A DNA stretch of 64,000 nucleotides, from positions 52,521,122 to 52,585,121 of the forward strand of contig NW_024881282.1 in NCBI RefSeq assembly GCF_018691265.1, written 5' to 3'. This document shows positions 23,614 to 36,900 of this stretch, piece after piece. Source of the stretch: Tyto alba. Its lineage: Eukaryota > Chordata > Aves > Strigiformes > Tytonidae. How positions within the stretch are numbered: position 1 is the stretch's first letter; the number at the start of each line of letters is the position of its first letter. The notes under the pieces are model-generated. The model was given only the letters and a program-made list of their open reading frames with translations, made no database searches and was not told the DNA's origin. The position numbers were made by a program, and so were the translations under genes.

Positions 23614-26600
23614 GTGAGTTGGGCTCTCGCTGGGCGGCGCTGGCGTTCCGGGAAGGGCCCGGCCGCCGAACCAGGCCAGGCCCCGCGGGAGGCCGAGGTG
23701 CCGCGCCGCGTGTCGTGGGGCCCTGGGTTGCCCAAAATCTGCTTTTTGAGTGCCCGGCTGGCTTTTCCTGCCTTTCCCCTCCTCGCTCTCCCGTTTCTAG
23801 CGTCTTTTTCACTATAGCAGTTTTTTCTGTTGCAGTCGCCCAAATGCAGGGACGTCCTGCGGTATTATTATTGTTCCTGTGACTTTCACTATCGTGATCA
23901 GACTTTTCCAGGTTGAGATTCTTGTGATCACGTTATTCCAGGTCGAGAACAGTGAGTTGGAATACCAAATATTTATCTTTTAAAGCTAAAAGATGCTATT
24001 AAGCCACTGAATCTGGTCGTCTCACATCATCAGTATTTGTATTGCATCTGCTCACTTGTGGAACAAATTTATTAACTTTTGGTTTAAAGTATGTAGTATC
24101 TGTTAGAGACACGTCTCTAAGTGAAGACAGGTGAGTGAGGATTCATCGCTTAGCAGTCGTTCCAATCACAGTATTATATTTGTGATTAAAGTGGAGATAT
24201 GATATAATTTAAGGAGTTTAAGGGGGACACTAAGTATTTAACAAAAGCTGGGTCTAAATCTAAAGCAATTCTGTAGCGATTTTATCAACAACAGAGTGAT
24301 TTTTCTTTTTTTTTCCCCCTCTTTTTAAATGTACTGTATCAAGGCAGGGGTAGTAGGGCCCCTGGTTTTGTATGCTAATTAATGCTGCATTGCAGGTGGT
24401 GCAGGAGTGGGTGGCATTATGTGTGTACAGATAATGCAATCTTCCTCTCTGTTCCTTGAATAGGACATAGTAATCTGTAAAGGAGGTAACCCAGGAAGTG
24501 GAAACAAAGGTTTTAAATAGTTACGTATTGGACAGGAGTCAGAAAGACACCTTCTCTTTCCAAAACTACAGTCTAAACTAAGTCATAGTCCTTTTTTCTT
24601 CTACAGTTTCTGCCACTTAAGCTGTTACTATGTTGCTGATGTAAGCTTTGATTGTGGCATGCAGAAGTCACCACAGTGGGGTTAATAGAATAATGCCAGT
24701 AATCACTGTCAGTCATGCAGCCAGTTTTGTCAGTGTTTCAGAAATTAGGAAAGACAGGGAAGTGTTGTGACACTGAATAGCAGAGCCTGTAAACTATGTT
24801 GAAAATGGAAATAGCATGCTGTATAAAAATGCTTGCCCATTTAAGGGTAGCTTGGAGTATAATTTGTGATTTTGGCAGTGGTTCTGATTTGTCCCATAAA
24901 CCAGATGTAAAAGTTGTTGTTTATGGGATTGTTAGGATTGAATTTCCACAATGTTAAAGGACATTGTCAGCCTATTGATACTGAAGCTGGAGAAACATCG
25001 TTGTCTTAAACGTAGCTTCTGAAGCAAATGCCTGGCTGTCATTTCCTGCAGCCCCTTCCAATTGTGCTGCCAACTTTTCTGCAAGTGGCCAATTTCACTC
25101 AGCCTCTGTAGAGAGATAGCGTCCTCAGAAATACCTAAGTGTGTATAGATACTTTTCACAAAGCAACTACAGGTTTTGAGAAAATAATCGTGCCTTCTTT
25201 GAGAGGACTCTTCATAACTACTTGTGGACACAAGAGAGTTCACATTGCAAAATATTGTAAGAGACTGAAGTAGCTGAAGGATTCATCCAGAATATGCACT
25301 TTCCATAGGTAGGTGAATAACTTTCCGGCCTAAGAACATATGTAGGTGTATTGGGGATATTTACCTGTGGTACTTTAAGATATTTTTCACAGCACACTGT
25401 GAAATCTTTTTTTTTTTTCTGTTTTTTGTTGTTAGGAAAAAAAACAGTGGGAGCTCTGGATAGCCTTTGGTCAAAAATGGCTTTATAGCTGTTTTTAAAA
25501 CTTTGTGGGCATACACATTATTTTTCAAGATAATCATATCCATTAAGTCTGCTTCAATTACCTACTTTTATAACTTTTTTTTTCTTGGTCCTTTTTTCTT
25601 TGTCTTTAACCCCGTTGATAGGTTTTCTTTATGCCCTTGGACCACTTTAGTTCATCAGTAGGTTTCTTCCTGATTCCTGCAATATCCTTGAGATTGCAAA
25701 GTAAGATGAAAATGTGATGGTATTTTTGGTCCAGAAGTATTTCTTTAGCTAACATTGCAGCTGACCTTTGTTGTGGATGTGCTTTTTTGCAGTCAAAATT
25801 CATGTAAGAGATTAACCTCAGTCATGTGATAGGACAGGAATCAGAGAAGCAGCTGGTGTAGAGATGGTTTTCTTGAGGTGGTGGGTTTTTTTGAGTTGTG
25901 TTGTTGGAAGCCATCTCTCCTAGGGCATTTGGAAAACAACACTGTTAAGAAGGCCTCATGTTTCTCTGATGTCTCAGGAGGCTTCTGGAGCTGGGACTTC
26001 TTTGGCTCCCTGTCCCATGCTGGATTAGCCTTTAGTTGTGCCAGCAGTCAGTGGGCCCCTGTGCTGATTCTCTGCTGACTGCAGGTATTTGCATCCCAAC
26101 CTCACGGCTCCCTAAGCACATCTCCGTGGTGCAGATCCCTGTAGACTATCAGCATGCTTCCAGCTATTGAAGCAACACATTGGCATTTTCCTCATGAACT
26201 TTCTCTCCCAACATCAGATAGGCACAACAGAAAAAAGTCTTTTTTTTCTTCTCTGTAACAGCTTGTGATAAAGCTTTTAGAGTTGCACGTGGATACTTTG
26301 GAAACAAGTTGGAAATTAAATAGTAGAGCACAGTTCAAATCTATACTTAACAAGGTGTTCTCCTTGTAGCCTTGTTGTCTCACCGAGACATTGCGTTCAT
26401 GTGGTGGTAGCTAGCCAGGGGTTCCATTCCTGAGAGTGACCATGTCACGGGCAATCTTCCTGATCCTAGAGATCAGTCCTCTATTTCTGTCTCTAAATAT
26501 ATTAGACTTGACTTCACACTCACTTCTTGAGGCAAATGTAGCATTACTGGCTTGTGCTTTGTACCATCTTTGTATTTCAGCTTTTCTCTTTATTCTTCTA

Positions 26601-27168
26601 TTTACTTTCTTCACCTTCCACTCAAATTGATGTAATTACATCATAAAAAGTGTTTAATTGTGCATATGTTTCAGTAAGCCTATGACTTCCTGTATGGTTG
26701 CAGCGTTTGATGGAGACCACACACAATGTTTTTAGACACAGTATTGCAACAGATGGCAGACTAAAGAATAAGGTGCTTTGCCCAGACATTAGGGAAAAAT
26801 CTGCATATTTACTATCAGCTGTTGAAGTTCCTGGGTTGCAGTTGTATTGGTTTGGAAAGCGGTTTCAGTGTGTAAAGCCTTCAGCTGTCTATGTACAAAT
26901 ACTGTTGTGTGTAGGGATACTTTTGTGAATCTAGTAATCAAATAATTTCTATGAAGCTGATTCATGTATTTTACTCACTATATATAAATACCTTTCTTTT
27001 CCAGATGACTGCAAGATGGACATAGATAATAAACGAAACAAAAAAACTCTCCTAGACAAGCATGGACAGTACCCAATATGGATGAATTCCAGGCAGAGAA
27101 AGAAGCTAAAAGCACAGCGTATTAAAGGGAAAAAAAAATCAAAATTGGCCAAAGGCCTAGTCTGGTGA
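23433..27168 (+). CDS. LLPH: LLPH: LLP homolog, small basic nucleolar protein (2 coding exons)
   Basis: Exons 23433-23613 and 27005-27168 join (phase 1, GT-AG intron of 3.4 kb) to 114 codons plus stop. The N-terminus [20 protein letters not shown] and the later motif [20 protein letters not shown] are hallmarks of the LLP/LAPS18-like family. The family was first described in Aplysia as a learning-associated protein. In vertebrates it is nuclear/nucleolar, associated with large-subunit ribosome maturation, and linked to neuronal growth. The protein is extremely basic at both ends, with an acidic centre ([12 protein letters not shown] at 61-62) and a lysine-rich C-terminus (GKKKSK) ending AKGLVW. 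It is somewhat shorter than the human protein (129 residues), with the difference in the middle and the lysine-rich tail. The start sits in a strong Kozak context (gccATGG). No signal peptide or membrane segment is visible. Confidence 0.95.
23614..27004 (+). other. LLPH intron
   Basis: A 3.39-kb GT-AG intron. The first 100 bases lie in the CpG island and the rest is AT-rich with scattered T runs (for example near 24305 and 25409). No nested gene, repeat family or extra coding exon is recognisable. The open frames of 60-100 codons here look like chance. Confidence 0.85.
27005..27168 (+). CDS. LLPH: LLPH coding exon 2 (last)
   Basis: Encodes residues 61-114 and the TGA stop, including the family-defining HGQYPIWMN motif (80-88) and the lysine/arginine-rich C-terminal tail. 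The acceptor TTTTCCAG ends at 27004. Confidence 0.95.
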
Positions 27169-27207
27169 AATCGGAGTTTTGTAAGATCATGAATATTTTA
27201 CTCACAA

Positions 27208-27213
27208 AATAAA
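27208..27213 (+). terminator. LLPH polyadenylation signal AATAAA
   Basis: Canonical AATAAA 40 bases after the stop codon, followed by a T/G-rich stretch (tgagtatgttatattttt). This gives a very short 3' untranslated region. Longer isoforms using distal sites cannot be excluded. Confidence 0.75.
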
Positions 27214-27230
27214 TATTCCAAATGAGTATG

Positions 27231-30200
27231 TTATATTTTTGTCCTTGGCCCCTGAGTATAATTTATCATGTTGCATGAACTTTTGAAGATACTGTTAGAC
27301 CAGCAAATAATGAAAGCAGTATCAACTTGTTGTCTGCCGAACTTAAAAATACAAAAAGCAAGCTGAGTGCCTTTGAATAGACTGTGTGTCTGTGGTTATC
27401 TGTTTTCTTGAGGGGGGAGGGTCTTCATCTTTTATATTGTGAACACTGAAAACGCTAAGGGAAACCTAAAAATAATTAAACTAAATGTTTTTTGTACTGT
27501 GGTCTTTGTCAGTGTAACTTGTCTTTTAGTAAATTTAACCAAAGGATTCTGTAAATTCACCATATCCTTTAAATTCTTCTGTAAATTACTTTTTTGCACC
27601 AATTTGTGTTGCTTTTAACATCTGGTAATTAACAAAAATGGGCTTTTAAGATGTAACTTAAAAGAGATTTTACACTGAAATCAACACCGAGGCTTCATGA
27701 AACTTCTGTAAGTAAAAAGGCCAGGTGTCAGTCTGACTTCAGTTCTCAAAGAGAAAGTTACTGGAACAAAGAAGTATTTCACTGCTGTCTATAACTGAAA
27801 TATTGTAGGAACTAAATAACTGAAAGCAAAACTGATTCTTTTATTATTAATACGAGAGAATGCAAATGCACAGATTGGAAGTAAAATGGTTTTATTTAAG
27901 ATACTTTCCAAGTTTTAGTAAAGTAAAGGAGAATTTACTTTTCCACATGTTTTTTCAGTGGCCTTTTATTCCTCTTAAAATGGTACTCATCTATCATGCT
28001 TTACAATGTGGGCATAGGATAAAATATTGCACGATTGTGTAACAGATGCCATTTATATGTGATTAGCTACAGTTGGTTGCATATTACTCGGCAGTAACAT
28101 GTGATGACAGATGCAAGAACTAGTTGCCCTGAAAGCTTGTGCTTTTAAAATGTCTCTCATTTCAAGGATGGAAATAATTACAGTAACGGTGCTGCAGTGT
28201 GTTGCCTGTTGAAGTACCTTTCCTTGATACAGAGTATAACCTTTGTCCAGTTTCATGTAAGATGGGATCCATGTTCTGTAATTGCCCACAGATTGTGATA
28301 TGTGTCTGTTGTGATAATTTGGGCACAGGGAATAGGATTTAATCTTTTAGAAGTGATTATAATAGCTTATACTGTGCTAAAATCCACTGAGAACTCAACC
28401 TGATAGAATATGTATTTTTTCTAGAAAAATACAGTGGGGTTTTATTGTTAGGGGAAGAATATTCTGTTGCTCAGGTAAAGAACTACAAAGGTGTTGGAGG
28501 AAATACCAATGCATCTTCTGTTATCACATACATTGACAGTTAAAGAGACTTGGTGAGATCTATAGATCAAAGTTTACCAAATTCACGCCATTAATAACTT
28601 TTAAAATATTTGCATTAAATTGATAATAACCCTGCTAAAAACAGATGCTTCTCTTAATTCGTTTTTTTATTAGATAGGTCTAGATTTCAGTATCAAGTAT
28701 GTTAGCATTTAGATTAGTACTACTTTAAAATTGATTAATATGGAGGAAAGTGTTCTTTAAGATTCATAATTATGTTTATCCAGAAATGGAATGGAATGAA
28801 CAGTCAGTATGCATTTCTTTACTATTTTAATGACATAAGCTGTATCTCGCTTAGTATGTGCTTTGGGGAGTTGTGGAGAGAAGCTTCTCGGGCTCACGTG
28901 CTAACAGTTTGGGATTTTTTTCTGTAGAGTAAGCACAGTGCTACTTACGACATTTTTGTTTGTAAATCAGATCACTTTCAAGCAGCTGCTGGTGAGAAAG
29001 CAGACCACTTTTCCTGTGTGCAGATAATCAGACTGGCAGCGTACTCCCATTTAAATGTACGGCTTCAGAGTCAGTTTTATTTTCGTTCTTCAGGTGAACG
29101 GCCATACTTTATGTCCCATCTTAATCAAGGCTGCCACTGCCATGCTTACCTTACCCTCTCCTCCCTCTGGAGTTGTTCCAGTTCTGCCTCTGCTCCTTCC
29201 TCTGTAAGACAAAACGATCAGCACAACTAAATACTCTTTCTTATTTCTGGTTTTATGACCTAGCCCTGAGCTTTGTTGCACAAATATATTAGTCTACTGC
29301 TTTTGTGACCAGATTAAGGAGTTGACTCCCAAATGAGAGACGGCAGATGCTGCACTGATCTCTTATTTAGCAGTTGCTTCCTAGCAGCTGAAACAATACT
29401 GACCATGTGAGGTATTTCCTTCATGGTGTCCAGGATAAAGTCAAACAGGTTCACTTAAAATACAGATATTTTAAGACATCCTGTTTGGTTTTTGGGATGA
29501 AACAGAGGATAAGAAAGGAATAAACCCCGGTCTTCAGTGGAAGGTAACTTAGTTTAGTACCAGTGTACTGTGTACAACATCGCAGCTCGCTTGAGTGAGA
29601 CAGAGCGCTCTCTGGGCCAGGAAGGATATTGAGAGCCCGGCTGGGTGGGATCTGTAATCCAGGCTGAAGGCTCACTTGCAGACAGACAGCAGGAGCCTGG
29701 CTAAATGTGCAGCACAGATACAACCTCAGAGATTGAGTTACAGATGCAGCAGGGGAATTCTAGCTTCTAGGGTTTGAGCATATACTATATGTGGATATTG
29801 TAAGGTTGTATTTGGAATTTACTTTAGATCTGCTTTGAGCAGCTATATTTTTTGAATGTGAATACCAAAGTTTTAGTTGTCCCTGAATATTTGATTTACA
29901 TTGATGAATCTGAAAAATGCTCTGTTTGATCAGTTGATGAAAAAAATAATGTTTCTGTACAATAGAAAATGAATTTAAACATACTAGGTTTTGGCTGAGA
30001 CACATGTTTTAAAAGTTATTAGGGGGATTTTCAAAGTAGTAAGCTATCTAAACAGCATTTTGATTATATCATGATTTGTTGATCGTAAAATGTTTAGGTT
30101 GCGATTGAGTTAAACTGATGGAAGTCTAAAAGTGTATAATGGAAACGACATTGTCAGAGTTTTTTGGTTTTTTAATTGCATAACTGTGCTTTTATGAAAC

Positions 30201-33200
30201 TGCTTAGTTAAAACTTCTGACCACTGTAACTGCCATCTACCTGCGAAGTGCTGTGGTAGCTGTATTTCATGGATCTACAAAAGGTGGGGGAATTGATGTA
30301 GGCAGTTTTGAACTACAAGTGTAAATGCCAGAATGAAAGAATTAAAAACCTCTTATTGAAATGCTTCTGTGTACAAAATGTGTGTGTGTATACCGTATAA
30401 AAACTGCATTAGCAAATTGCTAAATGTCCTACGGATGGGTGGCAGTTTCCTGAGAAGATGACAATATCTGCCCTTTTTGACACAGTATGCAGGACTTTGT
30501 TTTAAAGTGAGTAATTCGATTCCTCAGGTAACTGGGGGTGGTGGTGGTTGTGTAGTTCCCGGGCCTTTCCGGTAACTCGTTCCTGCTCTGGGACACCTTT
30601 TCTGCACTGTGTAGTCAAGTGGGTTGGGGAACTAATCTAGCTGAGATACACTGAAAACATTCCTATTTTTCCCCATTTTTTTTCAGCTGGATCGGTTGGC
30701 AGCCTTTCTGTACGAAAAACATTGTCAGTAGGAGGCAATCCAAGACTGGGAACAAATAGCTGGCGAAGGTGGGGCCATGTGAGACAGTCCTCTTGCTTCA
30801 GCACTGATCTCGGGTGCCACCTTTTCCCTGTGACACTAGCAGCTCTTAATGCCACCACTGTGCAGTGCAGTATTCTGAAGATGGGGAGAGGTTCTGGAGA
30901 TTAGGTCAAGCAAATGCGTTGAATAGTGGTTTTGAAAGTGTTACTCAGTGGAGGGTGTAGTATGAGAGTAATTGCGATCAGTGTTCATTCTTACAGTCCC
31001 TGTTAGGTTTTGCTGTAACGTTCAGACAGTGCAGGCTCCGCTGGCACCTATAGTCAGCTGTGAGCTTGCGCAGATTCTTTCAGTTTGCTTTATCTGCAGC
31101 TGATGCTGTGGTTCTAGAGGAGACTTAATCTGGTTTGGGGATGTCTAGTACTGGATGGCCACATGATGCAAAGTGCTCCTCTGATACACGGTCACAAATT
31201 TTGTTTGTTTAAAAAAACAAAAGTTGCCCTCCTTTATCTATACAAAGTCTTTGCACTGTATGTCTGTTGCTAGTATGCTACATTTTCCTCCTGCAGCTTA
31301 AAGAGTCGCATGGGTTCTAGTGAATTTGATGGAAGCTGGATGTCTGATCTGCATCAGATTTGTAGTGTGAACTTATCTGGCATTAGAGATTGCAGGACTA
31401 CAGCCTTAGCATTGCAGAAACGTGTGAGGTGCAAAGCAATCTATTCCTCTGTTGGCATGGTCTTAATTGAGTTATGGCAGTTGTGAGGATGATTAGAGCC
31501 TGAAGCAACAGCTATGAACTGCTCCCTGCAGGCCAGGGTTTTGTCATCAATTTTAACTTACCTAAGAGTGAGGTTTCAGGGGAGGACTGAGCCATCTCAT
31601 AGCTCACTGCTGCAGGAAGAGGGTCTTCGACTTTTCCCTGTCCCTTCTCCAGCTGCATTGCCCAATTAATGATTTCCTACATCAGGAGAAATAGACATTG
31701 GGATTTTTTGTTTGTTTGTTTGTTTGCTTTTTCTGAGCTAAAAGTGAGAAAGGACAACTTCCTTTTAATAAACACTGCACAGTTGTGATAAGCCCCCTTC
31801 TCCCGCTGTCCTTTTATTTTTCCTTCACTACTCCAGTGTTCTGATTTCAGCTTTCCCTTGTCAATAGCAAGAGTAGTTAAAGGAAAAGAGAAGGCAGAAT
31901 GGGAAGAGGATGATTTTTGCATTGCTCACTCTTTCTCTTCCTAATCACTTTAACTCTCCCAGGTCTCCAGTTTTCTGATGCACATACATCAATGTAAAAG
32001 GTCTGAAATGTTAGTAATAGGACATGGTATGGCAGCAGAGGGTTGTGTATCAAGGGTCCTACACAAGGTAGCATGAGAACTGCTTTATGAAGGGCTTGTA
32101 TACTGAGAGCAAACAATCAGTGACTTGTTTTCCCCTGATTTCAATCTAGTCAACTATCCAGGAGACTATGAAGGTTATGAGTTATATATTCTGGTTTGGT
32201 AAACTATTATTTAGCATATTTTCTCTCTAATTGCAGTTAAATTTCTTGCAAGGCTTCTAAAGTTTGGATATAGATTTTACAGCATTTTTAAACTTTTGCC
32301 TTTAACCAGAAATTGGATTTGTGGACAATATTTCAGAAAACAAGGACACATTTATCATCTCAGGACTGCTCATCCAACTCAGTCCAGCTGATACATTCAT
32401 ACTTGTCACCGTTATGTGAATTGTATCATGTCTCTTGAAAGCTGACAAGTTCATAATGGTGCAACAGCTATTCTGTGCTACAGCTTGTTACCGTGAGTCT
32501 TTAAATTAATTTGACAAGAAGGTGTTCTGTAAATCTGTCTTTGACAGAATGTAACATCTGTGTATGAAACAAAAACTTGTTAGATTTCTTGATTTCACTT
32601 CCTGGCCTGGTACTCTAAAACTTACAGTTTACTTCTGTGTATCTTGCTTCTGTGAAATGTGACAGAACTCAGTGTGGAGTGGATCAGAGCCGCAGTCTGT
32701 CTCACAAGTGAATATGAAAGATTTCTATGAAGGATTAGAGGGAGGGCTGTATGTCAACAGCTTCTTGCTCAGAGTCTCAGGTTTAGATCATGGTCACTAC
32801 TGCTACTGCATATCCTCACCCTGAATGCAAAATTCAAGTTAGTTCACTTAATATAAAGGATATGTGCAAAAATATATTTAAAACAAAATTGTTTGTGAGA
32901 AATAAATGAGAAAGGTATGATACATTGCTTTTTAAAAAACTTTTTGCACCCTCCTGGAAGTTGGCATTGTCAGAGAATGCAAAGAAAGAATCCGGAGACC
33001 GAAGTGCACCAGGCTACATGGGGAGCCGATGGTGGAGCTGCAAACTGACCTGTCCAAACCCCAGCCTGGTGCCCTCAGATGCTTTGATTATTTCTTCTCT
33101 CCTAAATGTTCTTAAGGCTGAGTTGAAAATGACACAAGGTTAGCCATGCTGATTCTAGAGTAACTGCAGCCAAAGTAGGTTATACTAGCAGTTGCCTGGA

Positions 33201-33715
33201 CTGCTCATCGTAGCCTTGGCTGTTGCTGCATTGAAGAGGAAAAAAAAAATAAAATTCCTTGAGTATAAGATGAGGGTGTAAGATCATCCATGAGAAAGAT
33301 TACAGGCTGGTCCGTTGATGCAGTATCTTTAGAAACCATTGCTCCAATAGAGGGTACTGTGTGTTTACATACAGACACTTATGTTTTTATCCTTCCCTCT
33401 TAAAGAGATAACCGAGTGCATGTCAAGCACTAGACCGTTTTCTCTCTTGAGGGAGAAAATTGCATGTGGATTTTTTGTTATTTTGTTCGTTGTTCAAAAT
33501 GAATACTAATCTACTAAGCATTCTAAGTGTCCAATATTTTAGAAAGATTGTTACAAAGCTTTAAAAAAATAAATTTGCAGTTTTGTTTCCTCAGCTAACC
33601 AGTAAGATACTAACAGGCAATGCACATCCTTAACATATGCTATCACAGCTCATGTCCAGAATTTTATCCCCTGATAATTGTAGAGAGATTGGAGTTTCAG
33701 GAAGTTGGTTCTGAT
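27231..33715. other. Intergenic DNA downstream of LLPH
   Basis: AT-rich sequence with no recognisable gene. The only low-complexity feature noted is a TTTG repeat near 31710-31730. Open frames are below about 90 codons and resemble nothing known. Part of the first kilobase could belong to longer LLPH transcripts. Confidence 0.6.
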
Positions 33716-33903
33716 TTTTTTTGTGGTGTATGTTTGTTTGGTTTGGTTTTTTTTTGTTTGTTTGTTTGTTTTTGGGTTTTTTTGTTTGTTTGTTTTTGGT
33801 GTGTGTGTGTGTTTGTGTGTTTGCTTTTAATTATTTGGTTGGTTGTTTTTTTGTTTTGGGATTTATTTTTTTTTAGTTGGTTGGTTGGTTGTTTTGTTTT
33901 TTT
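33716..33903. repeat. TTTG / TG / TTGG simple repeat block
   Basis: About 190 bases almost free of A and C, built from TTTG, GTGT and GGTT units with long T runs. The 110-118-codon open frames across it (Phe/Trp/Cys-rich on +, Lys/Asn/Thr-rich on -) are translations of the repeat, not genes. Confidence 0.9.
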
Positions 33904-36900
33904 TCCCTTATGGAAAAGAAGGTTTTTGTCTAACTCCTTAACAAGCTCCTGACAGATACTCCCAGCAGTGAGAACTAAATCTGTGCTTCCGTGTCTGGTG
34001 ATTGCCCTGTAACAGTGATGGAAGGAGGAGCGAGTAAGAACTATGCCAGGCAATGTATTGCCCTGGTTACCACCTCAACATTTCACTGTCCGTAACAGTG
34101 TCACCCAAATTCACCAGTAAGAGAGACTGGATTATCTGTTATAGTGCTCACTGCCTCCTAAATTAGCATTTCAAGCTCAACAGTGACACAGAAGAAATGA
34201 GTTAGTGGCTTCTGCCCTTTTCCTCCTAAATGTACTGCCGGCATCACCAACCCGACCACCTCAGGATATTTTGAGAAAGACGCTGTGACAAATAAGCCTC
34301 CTTCCAAGGAGCAATATGAGCAGGAGCCTTCCTGCGGCCCGGCCTTGGCCTCGGAGGCCTCTGGCACCGGCAGCGGCGGGAGCGCGGTGGGCCCAGCCTG
34401 GCCTGCCCAGCGGGAGCCAGACCAGCCTTTGAACGTGTCCCCAGCTCAAGGACCGTGTGAGAAATCGCATCTCTAACGCCCTGTATGGTATTTTTTCAGT
34501 TAAGAAATAGCATTACTTTCCACTCGGGGCGTGTATTAATTGCAGGAAAACACAGAATGCTGCAATACTCTGCAACGGGGGGGTGGTTGTGCGGGTGTCC
34601 CTACTGCTCTTTGGTTTACTGTTTTCCAAACTGCCTGAAAAACTGCTAGAATTATTGTCAGATACTTGGTCCCAATAAAGAGTGGCATTTCAATATGTAA
34701 AACTACTTCATATTTTTACTGATTTCAATTACCCTCTAAAAATATACTAAAAGTGCTATGTGATGTGAATACTTCCCCCATCTATTTTTTTTTCCCCCTT
34801 AAACATGTCTTTTTTCCAGAAAAGGACACAAAGGGATCCATGACTACTTCTGATATATAGTGTTTTGTTTTTAAAATGAAGGTTCTTGAAAAGCCTCTTA
34901 TCAATCAACTGAAATGTCTTAATGGAAATTTCAGAAACTCAGTGGAAAGAGGGTTGTTTTATACATGCTTGTTTTATTTGAATTTTAAAATCTCCACGTG
35001 GTGATTTCAACTAAGGTCCTGTGTCAGGGAAACCCAGAAGTGAAGTTGACCAGAGACAAGTAAAATGCCTGTGTTGTTTTCATTGTCCAAATGTAATGAT
35101 GTGCAATAATTTAAACCAGCAGTTTCACGTGGTTAAAAATGAATTGGATTTTTTAAAATTCTAAAAGCAGTCTCAGAAACACCAAAAAGGGTAACTGTGT
35201 TAGGTTAGAATTAGTTTTGAAATGACAAAAACTGTTTTCTATGCATTCATTAAAAAAAAAAAAAAGTTTTATTTTTAAGAATGAATAGAAAAAGATGTTG
35301 TTCTTATACCAACAAACACTGTTACAACAAAGGCATCCATTCCTGCAACTACCATTGAAGCTGAGAAAAATAAAATAATCTTATGTGTGTCAGGAGTAAG
35401 ATACAAGTAAGGTAATATAAAATTAGAGAGAAAAACCACTTTATAGGTACAAGATTCAGTCCATAATAAAAACACAGAAAACAAGGGGGTTTTCTCTAAA
35501 CTGTAATTTAAAAAACAAATACACAGTGATACGGTTGAACAAATTTGTGGAATATTTAAAACAAAAGTATTTTTTAAATCATAAGAAAATAAATGTTGCT
35601 TAGCTTGGAGAAACAGATTCATACTTGAAGAAAATGTAAGATACAGATTTAATTTGCATAAATTATGCAAATAAACTAAACTTATGTTGTATCTAAACTT
35701 GCCAATTTCAGTGAATGGGAACTTTGCTATTGCTTTGCCTGGAAATAAAGATTAAAGCTTTTTTTTAAAAAAAAAAGAAAAGCTGCAGTTCCAGCTTTTA
35801 TTAAAGAACAACAAATGAAAATAAAATGTGCAAAGAAGTTTTTGCAAAACTTGTTCAAACATAAATTAAACTGCTAAATACATTTGAAAAATTAAAAAAA
35901 AAATATTATTATGATATTCTCTTTCATTTACAATCTCTACGTTTTAGGATCTTGTTTCTTTCAGAAACCTCACTATCACAAAAATGTAAACCAACGAAAG
36001 CGGCTTCTGGTCTGCCCTGATATCTTTAGATATTGTTTCATGAGAAACAGAGGACCTGTAGCTTTCATTCACTTCTAGATGTAATGTGAATTTGCTGTGG
36101 TAGGAAATGAAATAATTTCCAAAATGATCTTTCCCAAGTATCTTTTTGCATTAAACAGGGTTTGGATTCAGTGGCTCCTAATGAATTTGGATATGTTAAC
36201 AGTGACTGGATCCTATCCAAATATGACTTGATGGGAAAGCCATTAGCTTTCTTCCCTGAGGTTACACTGGGATCCCATCTGGTGATTGCTAATAAATGTG
36301 GATATGTTTGGAAAAAAAAAAAAAAAAGAGCTTGTATTGGATTCTAGTATGAATTACTGGGAGTTCAGTTTCTTGAAGTTTCATTCATGCACTTCAGGGA
36401 AGCTGAGTTTGGAGTACCTTAAAACTTGACAAAAGGAACATGTTGCTCACATGACATAAACTTTCAGTTAACTTTTTAGTACTATAACAATTGTTTTTGC
36501 AATAGAATTGTGTTTGAGATCAGCAAAAATGTATTATGTTGTAAAAACACTTAGGAGAAAATCTAAAGAAAAACCAATCATGAAAAGCAATTTTATATTT
36601 GTAGCTACCAAGTGCTTACCCTAAAATAACAACTTTAATTATCAAGTCAGTGTCTGAGCAGCTTTCCTCCTTAGTGGGATGAAATCTAAATCCCGTTTAT
36701 CTTTTCTCTGAACAATCCAGAGAACTTATGCAAGCTGTTTCATTTTTATGTGCAGTGTTAGGGAGAAAATCTTAAGAGGAACAGAAACATATGTTTGTCT
36801 CAACAAAGAGGAAATGCTCATCTATTTTCAAAATCCTATAAATTCTTGGAAAATACATCAGTACATTTAAAATAGTAAGGCTAATGGTCGTATGAAACGT

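Larger units (their letters stand above)
23140..23720 (+). promoter_or_regulatory. LLPH CpG-island promoter
   Basis: Dense CpG island of about 580 bases covering the LLPH leader, first coding exon and start of the intron. It contains a perfect palindromic NRF1-type site, GCGCATGCGC (23245-23254), and GC boxes around 23216-23226. There is no TATA box. It starts about 0.5 kb after the TMBIM4 poly(A) signal, so LLPH appears to have its own promoter. Open frames of up to 240 codons on the opposite strand are products of the GC bias. Confidence 0.85.

Noticed and set aside
23121..23843. 240-codon antisense open frame across the LLPH CpG island
   Set aside because: Same GC-bias artefact. It opposes the real LLPH exon and reads as low-complexity basic sequence.
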